A stretch of DNA of 64,000 bases from Adiantum capillus-veneris (GCA_014529385.2 CM043952.1:52445119-52509118); one strand, 5' to 3'. Positions 20,996-32,277 are shown, counted from the first letter of the stretch. Program-made: numbers and translations. Notes: generated from the sequence alone by a model not told the origin.

Positions 20996-21680
20996 TTGAA
21001 GAGTTGGGGGTTGATAGAGGAGCTGAAAGCACTACAATGAAGGAATGGCATTGTGAAGATATTACCAGTTCTTTGAGCTCCGACAACCACTCAGACCAGG
21101 AGAAAGAGGAAATTCATGTCGAAATATGTGATAGAATCCAGAAACTCAATGTGGAGTTCGAAGACATTAGAAAAACTTTGCCTGAAACAACGAAATTCAT
21201 CAGACAGCGAAGGAAGGCTGAGGCGGAGACCAAGGACAGTTGACTTGACAGCTGGTCGAGATGATGAAGTGCCGCTAATTTAGATAGATTACAAAGTTAG
21301 GAAAAAATGGGAACCACTTTCGAGTGTCACCTTGGACGGAGGAGCAGGAGTAAACATCATGGGAGTACATCTTCAGCAGAGGATGGGCATTAAAAATCTG
21401 AAGCCAGCACCTTTCAAAGTGCGGATGGTAGATCATCAAGTCGTGCAAGCTACTGGTATGATCAAAAATACGTTGATATGAGTGGTCAAGGAGAAGTTCA
21501 AGACCACTTTTGTAGTTCTCGATGTGCAAGGGGCATATGGAATGCTACTAGAGCGCCCATGGTTGCGAACGGCACAAGACGTTTACGACTATGCTAATCA
21601 AACTCTGACTCTACAAGGGGCCAGTGTGGCAGAATCCAAATTCAGACAAACAATACTAGAAGCTGGAGAAAGGAGCTGAG
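20996..21680 (+). pseudogene. Gypsy-1 aspartic protease region
   Basis: After a frame change near 21000, an acidic linker is followed by a retropepsin-like segment. It has VTLDGGAGVNIMG around 21326-21364 (catalytic Asp codon at 21335, D-G-G in place of the usual D-S/T-G) and later LLERPWLRTAQDVYDY, the usual end of plant gypsy proteases (GRPWL). A TGA lies between the two parts (near 21479). The same D-G-G variant occurs in element X at 41244-41873. Confidence 0.72.
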
Positions 21681-22088
21681 ACCTAAAGAACTATGCTAGA
21701 AGTATAAGATCAAGAAGATTGAAAGCATGTTAGCAGCTCTAAATATTTTTTCCTTAGCAGAAATTGATGTCAATGCAGTTCTATTGAACAAGGAGCAAGC
21801 TGACAAACATAAGAAGTAGTTTGCAGACCAGTTTATTTAACTCAATTCAGGAGAACGATCAATTCAGTTAACAGGTTGGCCGGAAGGATCAATTGAATTC
21901 AGTACGTCAGATGAGCCAGCACATTTTGGGGAGGACACGACAAATCAAAACAGTGATTTGGAATTCAAAGGGCCGTCTTGGGATTACGTTGAAGAGTCAA
22001 CCAAGAGAAAAGGTGGCGGGCCTAATTGGTTACTCCCAGATGACCAAGAGATCGAGGAATGGAATCTAGGCTCTGAAGACACACTAGA

Positions 22089-22950
22089 ATGATCAAAGTT
22101 AACAAACATTTCAACCCAACAATGAAGAAGAAAGCATGCGAAATGTTCCAGCATTACAAAGATGTTTTTTCTTGGGAACACACTGATCTAAAAGGGGTGG
22201 ATCCAGAGGTCTGCCAGCTCAAGATACCATTGAAGACAAATGCTAGGCCAGTAAGAGTGCTGCGGTACTGAATGAATCCCAATTATGCTAAGAAGGTCAA
22301 GGAAGAGATTGACACCCTTCTCAAAGCTGGGTTCATCACAAAAGTAGCCACTAGGAATTGGTTGTTTCCTATTGTAGTTGTTCCCAAAAAGAATGGGAAG
22401 TTGAGAGTATGTGTGGATTATAGGAAACTTAATGCTCAAACCATCAAGGATCCATTTCCATTGCCTTTCACAGATATGTTGCTTGATCAGATTGTAGGGT
22501 ATGAGATGTACAGTTTTACGGATGGATATAGTGGCTACAACCAATTACAAATTTCTCATGAGGATGGGGGGAAGACCACTTTCATTACAGAGTGGGGAGC
22601 ATTTATGTATTTGGTAATGTCATTTGGCCTATGCAATGCACCAACCATTTTTCAGCTGTGTATGATGGAGATATTCATTGAATTTCTTCATCGGTTCTTC
22701 GCCATATTCATGGACGATATTTTCACTGTATATTCAACTGAGGAACGACATTTACTATTCTTGGAAATGGTTTTTAAGAGCTTTCAAGAGAAGAGGATTT
22801 GTCTAAATCCATTTAAATCTGTTTTCCTAGTCTGGAAAGGATAGCTACTGGGACATTTAGTATCCCGCAATGGAATAGAAATGGCCAACGAAAAGATCCA
22901 GTGTGTTCAGCAGCCAAGGTGCCCAGGAATGCATCTGAGTTAAGTTCTTT
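22089..22950 (+). pseudogene. Gypsy-1 reverse transcriptase
   Basis: In-phase segments 22089-22271, 22272-22844 and onward. They hold the lead-in KIPLKTNARPVRVLRY (stop TGA where Arg is usual), then PIVVVPKKNGKLRVCVDYRK, SFTDGYSGYNQ with the first catalytic Asp, VMSFGLCNAPTIFQ, and AIFMDDIFTVY, so the YxDD box reads FMDD. A TAG at 22842-22844 follows VWKG, after which LLGHLVSRNGIEM continues in the same frame. The protein would copy genomic RNA into DNA. It is inactivated by at least two nonsense codons and then a frameshift. Confidence 0.88.
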
Positions 22951-23089
22951 CTTGGTATATATTAACTTTTACAGAAGGTTTGTGCATAAATTTTCCTCCC
23001 AAGCTTTACCACTGTACGAGCTCACAAAGAAAACCAGCAAGTTCAATTGGACTGCTGAGTGTGACGAAAGTTTCTAGAACTTAAAAAGT

Positions 23090-24849
23090 ACCATTATCAG
23101 TAAACCAGTCCTTCGGCAACCAAATTGGGATGTTATCTTCCATGTACATGTGGATGCTTCGGGGCTGGCAATGGGGGCGATACTAGTCCAGCTAGATGTA
23201 AGGACTGACTATCCTATCTACTTTGCCAGTCGTAGATTCAGTCAGGTTGAACAAGGTTATACAACCACTGAACGAGAATCTCTAGGGATGGTTTTTAGTG
23301 CTACAAAATTCAAGCATTATTTTGTAGGAAAACTGTTTCATTTCTATGTGGATCATCAGGCTCTCCTATTCTTGATTAATAAAGTCATTATTCAAGGTAG
23401 ACTAATATGATGGATGATGTTCCTTATGGAATTTGAATTTTGGATTTTCCATAAACTTGGCAAGAACCACTGTGGCACTGATTTTCTCTCTAGGAGTATG
23501 GAGGGCTATTCTCAAGTGTCGTTAAGAGACGAACCAGTGGATGCTGAATTATTTCAGCTGAAAGTGACAGAATCAGTTGATCCTGAATTATATGAAGTAT
23601 ATCAGTTTCTTTCTCAGGGTGGTTTCCCACATGATTGGAAGCAACACCAGAAGAAGGCTCTGGTCATCAAAAGCTTAAAGTTCACCATCATCGGGGGCTC
23701 ACTCTATCGACTAGGTGTTGATGGTATTCTTCGTCGATGTGTGCCTATGGAAGGGAGAATGCAAGTCATCTCAGTGGCGCATAATGGAGAATCTGGTGGA
23801 CACTTTTCTACTGACGTTACTTACAAGAAGATTCTGCAGGTTGGGTTATGGTGGTAAACATTGATATCTGATGTCAGAAGCTTTTGTATAACTTGTGACA
23901 TATGCCAAAGAGTGGGTAGACCCACAGCTGTAGACATGACTCCCTTAACACCAGTACAACCACTGGGTGTTTTCATGAAATGGGGTTTGGATTTTATGGG
24001 ACCTTTCAAGAAGGTCACTCCCAGAAAGAATAGGTATATAGTGATGGCCACCTGCTATGTAACTAAGTGGGTAGAATCTAAGAATATTCCTAACAACACA
24101 GCCAAATCCACTGCAAGATTTTTATTTGAGAATATTGTCTGTCACTATGGATTTCCTATGGAGATTGTGTTGAACCAAGGGACACACTTCATCAATGACA
24201 CTATGGAGATCCTTCTGGATATGCTTTCAATCAAGCATCGGAAATCCGCACCTTATTATCCTAGATGCAATGGACAGGCTGAAAGCAGTAACAAGACCAT
24301 TAAGACTATTCTCACTACGATTGTGCAGAAAAAGTCAGACCAGTGGGATTTGAAGCTTCAGACTGCTTTATGGGCATATAGGACAGCTTATAAGGTCACT
24401 GCAGGATTAACACCATTCAGAATGGTATATGGAACTAAATTTGTTGTCCCTATGGAGTTTGTTATTCCGAGTCTCAGAATGGTTGTAGAATATGGGCTAG
24501 AGTTTAATCACAATCTTAAGAAGCAACTGGAGGAGCTTACCAGGCTAGATGAACTCAGATAACGGGCTATGCTGGAATAGGAGATTGTTCAGCAAAGAAG
24601 GAAACACTGGCATGACCAAAGGATTAAGGTCCGAGAATTTGAGAAAGGGGATCTAGTACTTCTATATCTGTCCAGATTGGGTCCTACGAAGCTAAATCTA
24701 AAGATAGCCTGGGCAGGACCATTTGAAGTGGACTGGGTTTTCTCCAATGGCACGGTAAGACTAAAAGACCTATCTGGATTATTGTTGCCAGGGGTGTATC
24801 ATGGAGCTAAAATGAAGCTCTACTATTCAAAAGTTAGAGAGCCTTGCTA
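23090..24849 (+). pseudogene. Gypsy-1 RNase H and integrase
   Basis: One phase from 23150 to 24849 with stops at 23408 (TGA), 23855 (TAA), 24560 (TAA) and 24578 (TAG). RNase H: HVDASGLAMGAILVQ, then TTERESLGMVFSATKFKHYF, then YVDHQALLFLI. The integrase zinc-binding part ends SFCITCDICQRVGR. The core has Asp in WGLDFMGPF, then LNQGTHFIN, where the second catalytic Asp is usual but Asn stands, and Glu in CNGQAESSN. The C-terminal part reads FEKGDLVLLYLSR ... AGPFEVDWVFSNGTVRLKD, the GPY/F-like module. No chromodomain follows; the frame ends soon after KLYYSKVREPC. Confidence 0.88.
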
Positions 24850-25129
24850 GGAACAGGGTATTAAGGAACTGGGCACTGAAGACCAAGAAATTTCAGAATC
24901 AGCTATCTTGGGGCTTTTTCATGTGTAGCTAGTTCCAGTTCTAGAACCAGTTTTAGACCAGTACCAGCACGACCAAGCCAGACCTATACCAGGACCAGAA
25001 CAGTGAAAACAACGTTATCAATTTTCAGGGGACCAACGGTCAGATGGAATATCAGTGGTAATCATTTCAATGACAGGTGAAAGTCTTGTCCAATGCATGT
25101 CTGCCACGTTAGTTGCGGTGCACAGAAGT

Positions 25130-25403
25130 CTAGGAAAGTGGTGAAGCTTTTATGGCGCGAATGCGTATAACAGTAAGGTGAATAGGCATTTTTCCTTGCA
25201 AATCCCCTGAACGATGATTACCTGCTGCTGTTGTCCACTCGCCATCGCCGAGCTTTGAAGTATCTTCATTGCAGCTGTAAACTTCATCCTCTGAGGAGAC
25301 CATGGATTGTTGTCTGACTTTGCCAACCACACCTGGGTATGGTTTCAAAGAATCAAGTAAGTCATCTTCTTCTTCACTTGCTTCATCATCATGTTCACGG
25401 TGC
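25130..25403 (-). pseudogene. Coding-like segment, possibly captured, unknown identity
   Basis: Between the integrase and the extra ORF of Gypsy-1, the - strand is open for over 90 codons with an acidic stretch (HDDEASEEEDDLLDSLKPY). A donor-like AGCAG-GTAATC also lies on the - strand. Base composition is richer in G and C than in the rest of Gypsy-1. The + strand of the same stretch is interrupted. It may be a second host fragment, like the HSP70 piece 1.1 kb downstream, or only an accidental open frame. I do not recognise the protein. Confidence 0.25.
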
Positions 25404-26507
25404 ATGGGTAGGAGGAAACTCTCAGAAAAGATGTAGGACACTATCGATGAAACCCAAGCTCTTATTACTGCTACAAAGGCAACTCTTCCACTCATCCCAT
25501 ATAGCAAAATTCAGCGTTATGTGTTTACTGAGCAAGCTATGGCTCTACTCCAACTGTGGGACTTGCGTGTGGTTCTGCAAGCCACAAGGATTGAGTTTGA
25601 CACAACCATCATAAGGCAAGTCTTGGACTCTTTCAATGCTGAAGATGGCAGTGTTGTGATTTATGGCTAGAAGGTATCTGTCACACTAGAAAGCTTTGAT
25701 TTCGCATTCTGTATGACAAACGGGCCCAAGCCGTCTGTGGAAACTGCAGAGAAGATCAATGCAGCTTTGAAGGAAGATGATGCTGCTAAGAGGAAAAGGA
25801 AAGCCAGTGTGCAAGGGATTCCAGTTGTTGCAAGACTGGAAGCTCCCGCTGCTTATCGGTTTGTGGCTGAGGCTATGAGTCTGAAGAATAACCTGACATA
25901 TGTGTCATAGAAACTTTTTGCCATGCTTTTAGCAAAAAGACTCGATTCCAAAGTCTCTATCAACCTTTGCTAGATATTGTCGCACAATGTGCTTCAGCAA
26001 ACTGCCAAGTTGAAATCTCAAAGTGTATTCAAGGCTTGGTATGTTTGGTAGTTTCTGTATTGGGCAACTTCTCCAGACACCCATGATCAGGTGAGAATGG
26101 CTTCGAGTTAGAAGCCGTTTCCACTATCAAAAAATATCCACTTCTCATGGGATGACGAAGAGCCAGAAAGCCAGACAACTCCTACTGGACTGAAAAGGAA
26201 GGCTAAACAAGATGAACCTGGCAGTTCAAAGAAGCCAAGGACGACACTGACTAAGAGCAGTGCTCTCCTGAAGTAGCTAGAAAGTCAAGTCAAAACAGTG
26301 TCTACTGAAAGGACTCCAGTTAGCCAGACTAAACAACAAACTGACTAGATCACTGGTGAAATCAACCAATCAGCAGGCCTGATTTCAGTAACCACCAGTA
26401 CTGACCAAGATCAAATAGAAAAGGCTAGTCCTGAGCAATCAATAGACCAGGTTGATAAGGGCAAAGGCCCAGCTTCTCCATCTCAGAATTTAGTCAAGGA
26501 TTTTTCC
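25404..26507 (+). pseudogene. Gypsy-1 additional ORF downstream of integrase
   Basis: From ATG 25404 (MGRRKLSEKM) the same phase runs 368 codons to 26507 and, past the HSP70 insert, resumes at 26760 with TSFYSRRWIFPLRD-stop. Eight stops interrupt it: 25434, 25668, 25908, 25971, 26049, 26109, 26274 and 26346. All eight are TAG, and there is no indel. The N-terminal part looks folded (ETQALITATKATLPLIPYSK, MALLQLWDLRVVLQATRIEF). A KRKRK nuclear-localisation-like cluster lies near codon 125 (about 25790-25804), and the C-terminal third is rich in Ser, Thr, Gln and Lys. The function is unknown. Extra ORFs at this position exist in several plant non-chromodomain gypsy lineages. Gypsy-C has a related but more decayed region at 56820-57480. 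Confidence 0.65.
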
Positions 26508-26747
26508 TTCTTCTCGGTTGGCATAGACTTTGAGTCCTCGAATTAGACGGTGCTTGGCACCAGTGGCATCAGCTGTAATAAACGGAAGGTTGATATCAGT
26601 CTGTGTAGATGATGAGAGCTCCACCTTGGCCTTTTCAACTGCCTCTTGCAATCTTTGTATGTCCATTCTATCATTGGTCAAGTCCAATCCTTGGTCCTTC
26701 TAGAAATCCTATACCAGATACTGCAGCAGAGTATTGTCAAAGTCTTT
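26508..26747 (-). pseudogene. Antisense fragment of an organellar-type HSP70 (DnaK) gene
   Basis: On the - strand the sequence reads FDNTLLQYLV, stop, DF, stop, [20 protein letters not shown] and on through [30 protein letters not shown]. This is the mid-region of HSP70/DnaK, at the border of nucleotide-binding and substrate-binding parts. The wording E-L-S-S[20 protein letters not shown] is typical of plant mitochondrial HSP70. After GAKH the similarity ends and an unassigned tail ([15 protein letters not shown]) follows. HSP70s are ATP-driven chaperones; this piece has two stops and cannot be functional. It lies antisense inside the Gypsy-1 extra ORF, bounded by AAGGATTTTTCC on both sides (26496-26507 and 26748-26759). 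Confidence 0.82.
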
Positions 26748-27026
26748 AAGGATTTTTCCACCAGTTTTTACAGCAGACGTTGGATTTTTCCACTGAGGGA
26801 TTAGTGTCATTTGGCTGATGGCCCTTGGAATTACAATTATAAGGGCGTTCAGCACTCAATGAGCCAAATTTGAGAAGAATCAGATGGTGGATTTTTCCAG
26901 TACAACTTGGCTTGATGCCCATGGAATTACAACTATAGGGGTGTCAAGCACTTGACAAGCAACATTCTAGCAGAATCAGACGGTGGAGTTTTTCTCAGAA
27001 ATTTTGGAATCTTGCCAAAATTCAAG

Positions 27027-27040
27027 AAAGGAGGGAAGGA
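27027..27040 (+). other. Polypurine tract of Gypsy-1
   Basis: AAAGGAGGGAAGGA lies immediately before the 3' LTR start TGTAGATGGC and primes plus-strand synthesis in LTR elements. Confidence 0.85.
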
Positions 27041-27539
27041 TGTAGATGGCTGAGACAGTCTCACTGGGTGGGAACCGGCTCCTGTGAGACGAACAGTGGA
27101 TCAGTCACTTATTACCACGGCAATTAATACAGTAATTCCCAAAGCATATAAATAGGACCCATTATATTGTAATCGGGTTGGCATAAGTCGTGGGCATGAG
27201 TTAAGTCATTTGTCGAATGTACCTCTGTTTAAGCTTTTGATTCATAATCCTTAGCCCTAAGTTGTTCTTGAGCTACATCATCCTTATTGTAATCTTTCAT
27301 CTGTAATCCTAAATACAACAGTACAATATACTCCAGCCATACTGTACTCATTCTCTTTGAGCCTGAATCTGAATCTGAACATCATTCTTAGTGCTTCAGT
27401 CTGGTTCTCATTTCAGTAGATATAATCCAATTCAGTTTCTATTTCCTTGTCCAGTCTACTGTTTGAACTAACACATCACCAGTAGCTGTAAACTTCTAAC
27501 ATTGGAATCAGCTATCTAGAGAGATCAGCTCCAATTCCA
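27041..27539 (+). repeat. 3' LTR of Gypsy-1
   Basis: 499 bp, co-linear with 18568-19072 with scattered substitutions and a few short indels. It ends AATTCCA and is followed by the duplication TGTAT. Confidence 0.9.
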
Positions 27540-27544
27540 TGTAT

Positions 27545-28020
27545 ACTATCAGAATCAAACGACATCACGATGCACTAAGAATTCATATGACCATGACACT
27601 TCATGAGAAACTCATCTGGATAATCATTAGAAACTTGAGGCATATTAGCTTGCTTGCTTATGACACTAAGAGAAGATGTAGGTCATGTGGGTTATTTTCT
27701 AGGTTCTTTCTAAAGACAATCTCTTGTGATGTGACCTTTAGTATGACACTTACAACATCTTCCTTCTTTTCTATACTCACTCTATTATTCAAGACTTAAC
27801 CAGTCTTGAAGAATACTAAGAGACTTAACCAATCTCTTAGTATTCCTTGAGAAAATTTTTCATCATGTGTCAACTTAGGGATTTCTTGAGTTTTAGCCTT
27901 TCCTTTATTATTAATGTTAGATGAAGATTTTTGTGCTCTCTAGGTGTAGTGGAAGATTGAGAAGGAGAGGTAATGTGATTATTAGCATTGTTCTTACTAC
28001 TCCTGTAACATTTATTGGCC
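27545..28020 (-). pseudogene. Gypsy-G gag zinc-knuckle region
   Basis: On the - strand a CCHC knuckle GRCCKCHTKGHITRDC lies at about 27690-27765. It is preceded by a Lys/Gln-rich linker (NNKGKAKTQEIPKL near 27870-27915) and followed by a linker that continues across the Gypsy-1 insertion into 18567. The retrotransposon gag core of the same strand appears at 29587-30110. Many stops are present. A 12-bp inverted repeat (AATACTAAGAGA and its complement, about 27812-27844) lies in the linker. Confidence 0.6.
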
Positions 28021-29580
28021 TAGTAACTTGTGTGTAGCGGAAAATATCATGAACATAGTGAGCATTTCATTAGAATAGATTCCTAATGAGCATAACAAGA
28101 GTACTTGGGTGGAGAGAGCAACAAAAAGCATAACACCTAGTTAGATAGGCATGAATAATACTTTTAAAGAGATAGAAATTAAGCTATTGACAACAGTTGA
28201 GGATCAGATTTACATGGAGCCGGTCCCCCCTCCAAAAGGCTTTGTATTATAGGTTTTCCCCATCAAGAGAGACATTTTACAGTACAATTCTTTGTTTTTC
28301 TTTAGTAACTAGCTAGTTCAACGACGATTGAAGATTCAAGCACTAAGCAAAACACTTATAAAACACAACATCAATTCCCTCACGATCTCAGACCCAAGAC
28401 CTCACACACCTTTGAAGATGGTGAGAGCTAGCGGGGTATGAGAGTAGATTGAGAGGAAGAAGGAGAAGTCTTACGAGAAATTTTTACATCTCTGATCCTC
28501 ACATAATCACTCATATTAGCATAGCATAGCTTAGTAATTAGCATGGTAGAGGAGATGAGCATGCATTGAATCTTCGCTCTTGGTTGGATTTGCATCACAA
28601 AGCCAAGAGTTGTTGGTGTAGGCCTCCCTTCTCCAAGCTTGGAGTAGATGATAAGCTTTCCATTAAAGCTTGAGAAGGAGAGAGAGAGTCTTCTTGCTTC
28701 ACACATGAGCTTGTGTGAGTGTGTGTGTGATAATGCCTTGAGAAATTCAGCCCCCTCTCTCTCTTGGTCGACCCCTCATGCTATTTCCTCTTGTTGGATT
28801 CCCATTGGACCTCTCCAGGCTTAGCCAATAGGATTTAAGGAGCATAAGTGATAGTCTTCTGACATGTGTCCCCCTTTCTCCTTTTGTGAGAGATTTTGAT
28901 AATTAACTAATGCAACTAAACTCTCATTAGACCCCTTTGTCTTGTGTCCAATAGGAATCAGGCAAGCCATTGGGATGTTGAATGCTCATTGGACCCCTTG
29001 AGAGACTGTCCAATAGTCTTCTAGAGAGATTAATTATTATTGGTTCTTTTATTAAGTGTTTTTAAATGGATTAAACTAGATTTACTCTAGCCTATTAATT
29101 CTCAATGGTCCACCTTCATGGCCATCCAATAGGATTTGAGTGCACCTTGTGGGTATCTAGGCTAGGGAGCTGACATGTGTCCCTCATTCCCTTTGTGTAA
29201 AGGAATCTTGAAAGTGTAAGTGTGTGTTTCTCTCTCATTCCCTAATTCCAAGGCTCGCCCCCTCCTATGTACGATTCATGAAGACTTTTTGTACACACTC
29301 AAAGCATCCAATTTAATTAAGCTTTGACCATTGGACACAGCCTTTGATTTTTGGAACCTGAGCATTTTGGAAGTCTTAATGGGCTGAACCTTAGGGTCTT
29401 TAAAGGCTACTGTTGCACATTGCTCTTTTGCAGATGGCCCCTCTTTGGATCCCTATTTTCCCTCCTTTGGATCCCTACTGTGGCTCGTCTACCACCTTAA
29501 CCAATATTCTAGCTTTTTCTCCCTTGATACTTCCCCATATTAAATGATCAGTTTAACATGAGAAAATCATTTAGGAGAGC
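28021..29580. other. Unassigned insertion splitting the Gypsy-G gag
   Basis: About 1.55 kb separates the two gag parts of Gypsy-G. It has no recognisable coding frame, a mixture of (GT)n and (GA)n words, and several ATTGGAC/CCAATAGGA repeats (28795-29130). A solo LTR or another non-coding element is likely, but I could not fix ends or a target duplication. Confidence 0.35.
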
Positions 29581-29586
29581 TATATA

Positions 29587-30110
29587 TTAGTTATTATGAC
29601 AACTCCATTGATTATATTGGTTTTGTGTGGTACTCAACTTATCCTCCTTTGGCTTAGCTTTGTTGTGCTTCATTTCTTGCTCAAGAAGGATCTCAATGAC
29701 ATCATTGTATTCCGTGGATGATAAAACTTTCATGCTATATTTGATGTGCTTGTCCAAACCAAAAAGAAAAGTCTCCTTATGATCCTCATATGATTTACAC
29801 AATTGAATACCTATCTACAAAATATGATTAGAAGAAGACACCACATGGATCCCATTTTTCTTAAGCTCTCTCCAACCTTCTTTCAATAGATCAAGGTACT
29901 GTGGTGGCATAAAGCGATCGTTAAACTTGAATTGGAAGTGGGATCAACCATAAGACACGGGTAAACCATCCGTGGCATGCTCAAGTTGCACAACCATTTG
30001 TGCCTCTTACCAAGCTTGATATGAATTAATAGCATCACTTGACAAAGTGTTATTGTTCTTCTTGTTAGTTGTTGCAAAGTAAGCATTAAATTGATGAAAC
30101 TAAGAATCAA
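29587..30110 (-). pseudogene. Gypsy-G gag core
   Basis: Minus-strand frames show the Retrotrans_gag pattern: FKFNDRFMPPQYLDLLKEGW near 29885-29945, then CKSYEDHKETFLFGLDKHI at 29745-29802, and an E-Q-E-M-K tail ending at 29587. Upstream of 30110 the frame is lost. The element's LTRs are not recognised. It is older than Gypsy-1, which is inserted into it. Confidence 0.62.
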
Positions 30111-30741
30111 TCGTTAAAAAAATCATAAGTGGTCAATGAAAAATGCAAAAGAATATCAAGTTTAATGAAATTGTATAATTAAAGATCTTGTTATGGGCTA
30201 TGGTCACTTTATGTTCGGCCAGACAATCTATATTTATTTTTTAGCATTCAAAAATCTATAAATAGATATGCAAAAGACAAAAATGTTCACTCTTGTACAA
30301 GAGGAGATTGTAGCCAAGGATTTCATTAACATGATCACAAACATGTGAACATGCTAATAACATTGAGTGATCACGTTTTAAAATACGTGATCACGTTAAT
30401 TATTCGCGTGACTTCCCCTTAACTTGTTGAAATCATCCAATTTGGTAAGCCCATTGGGATATTTTCATTTCTTAATGGGCTCGATTTAGGATTCACATAG
30501 TTTCCTAGTAAGCTCTTCATGAAAAACACATACCTCATTGGTTTTGGTGGGTTGCCACATCACCACTTATCGGCTTTTTTTGTGATCACGTTAATTGTGA
30601 TTATGTAAATGTGATTATAAGAAATTTCATGTGATCACGTGAATATTAAATCCCTGATTGCAGTCAGTGCTTGTGTTATTCTTATCTCCTCTCTCTTCAT
30701 GCCGATGTAAATCTCCGCTCTTGGAGGCGCACTTGCACATG

Positions 30742-30746
30742 CTCTC

Positions 30747-30806
<60 letters not shown>

Positions 30807-30824
30807 TCTCTCTTTCTCTCTCTC
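30742..30824. repeat. (CT)n microsatellite
   Basis: CT dinucleotides with a few substitutions. The apparent long Arg-Glu frames here are repeat artefacts. Confidence 0.95.
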
Positions 30825-32248
30825 AAATCAGTCATGCTGTGGATTAAGCGCTCGTGTAACTTGCCAAGCATGTGCATTTGTCGTTCTATGTTTTGTAGCA
30901 TATTATTTTTAGGATTTGGCAGGGCCCTTTATGCTTCCAATTGTTGTAGTGGTATAAGAGCAATAGGCTACGCTCTGAAAACTACAAAACTTGGATATAT
31001 CTATCGAGCTAAGTGATTTTCCTTTCATTATCTTGCTTGCAAATACTCTTGATTGATAAATCTTATAGATGAACATTAATTGCATGAGATAGCTAATGCC
31101 TTCTTAATTCTTTATACACTTATTTCTGTTCTATATGTAAATATATACATATACATAAATACTAAACACACACACACACACACAATGGTGCGATTATGTT
31201 TAAAAATAATGAGTATTTTTTATGTTGTTTATAATAATTAATGCTAATACCTTGATTGAAAACTAATTATAGAGAGTATAATACTGATGGTTTGGGATTA
31301 TAGAATAGGAAAGAACACTTTTAGTGGAAACCAAATTTTGGTGAGACACGCATGGAGAAATTGAGAACATTGCACGAGGATCATTTTAAGCCAAAAGGAA
31401 GAAACACAAGCAAAATAATTTGGGATGTCTTTAGCATCGTAGAAAAATCCCGAGGATACAAGTTTGAAAAGGAAAGAGAAGAAGTACTACCAAGGTAATG
31501 GGGTTCAAATATCACAGAATCACTCCCAATAGAAAAGATCTATAGAACCAGTCTTGAATTATAGGCATGTTGCTCATGTGGGTGATCTAGAGACAAAAGC
31601 TAAAGGGGAATCTTAAGAAGTCATGGGAAACATACGCACGCGAGCTTCAAAGGCTCCCTTAACATGGTAAAGAAGAGGTACAAGACATTAGAAGCCATGG
31701 TAAATATGGTTGGGGTAGCAATGATTGCTAAGGCATGCGGAGCTCCATCCACCATCCCCAAGGTCCTATCCACAGTCAACATTCGTCTGCAAAACAACCA
31801 TTCAATTGGAATGTTTTAGCAGCAAGGGTGGCAACTTTGACATGGGACTCCAGATTACCATGCCATCATTAGTTCTCATCTTGATTTACCATGTAGCCCA
31901 TGTTGCTTGATAACAGACACACTATAGAGACACTTTTGAGCCACTAAGTAGTGAGATCACCATATAACTCTCTCGCAATCTTGCATGAAAAAACTGAACC
32001 ATCCAACTACTACCACATGCTACGCATGCAGCACTCAAGCCATAAAAACTACCAATCCTCTCTCAAGCCATCCGTCCAACTACTTTCAATCAGAGTAGGG
32101 CTTATACCAAATAACAGGTCACCTAACATTAGAAGGAGTAATATAGCACCCTTACGAGACCTGCATGGTTCACACCAACTCATGAACACATTGAAACACA
32201 TGCCACTTGTAACATTATTTAAAGGCAGGAAAAAGTTGTAGTTCCCAT

Positions 32249-32277
32249 CTCTCTCTCTCTCTCTCTCTCTCACTCAC

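Larger units (their letters stand above)
18568..27539 (+). mobile_element. Gypsy-1: Ty3/Gypsy LTR retrotransposon with extra ORF
   Basis: A complete-length element of about 9.0 kb: LTRs 18568-19072 and 27041-27539, and TGTAT on both sides (18563-18567 and 27540-27544). The order gag, protease, RT, RNase H, integrase is the Ty3/Gypsy order. The integrase has no chromodomain, and a long further ORF lies between integrase and the 3' LTR. This layout is known from non-chromodomain lineages such as Tat and Athila; the exact lineage is not determined. The coding frames are long but interrupted by single stops. The RT has FMDD, and the integrase's second acidic position reads Asn, so the copy is inactive. 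Confidence 0.92.

Noticed and set aside
25404-26507. Recoding of TAG as sense in the extra ORF of Gypsy-1
   Set aside because: Other genes of the same element also carry TGA and TAA, and deamination of CAG explains TAG without a new code.
30635-30901. Arg-Glu/Ser-Leu repeat frames, also at 32049-32273, 44530-44790 and 45802-45987
   Set aside because: Direct products of CT microsatellites in different frames.
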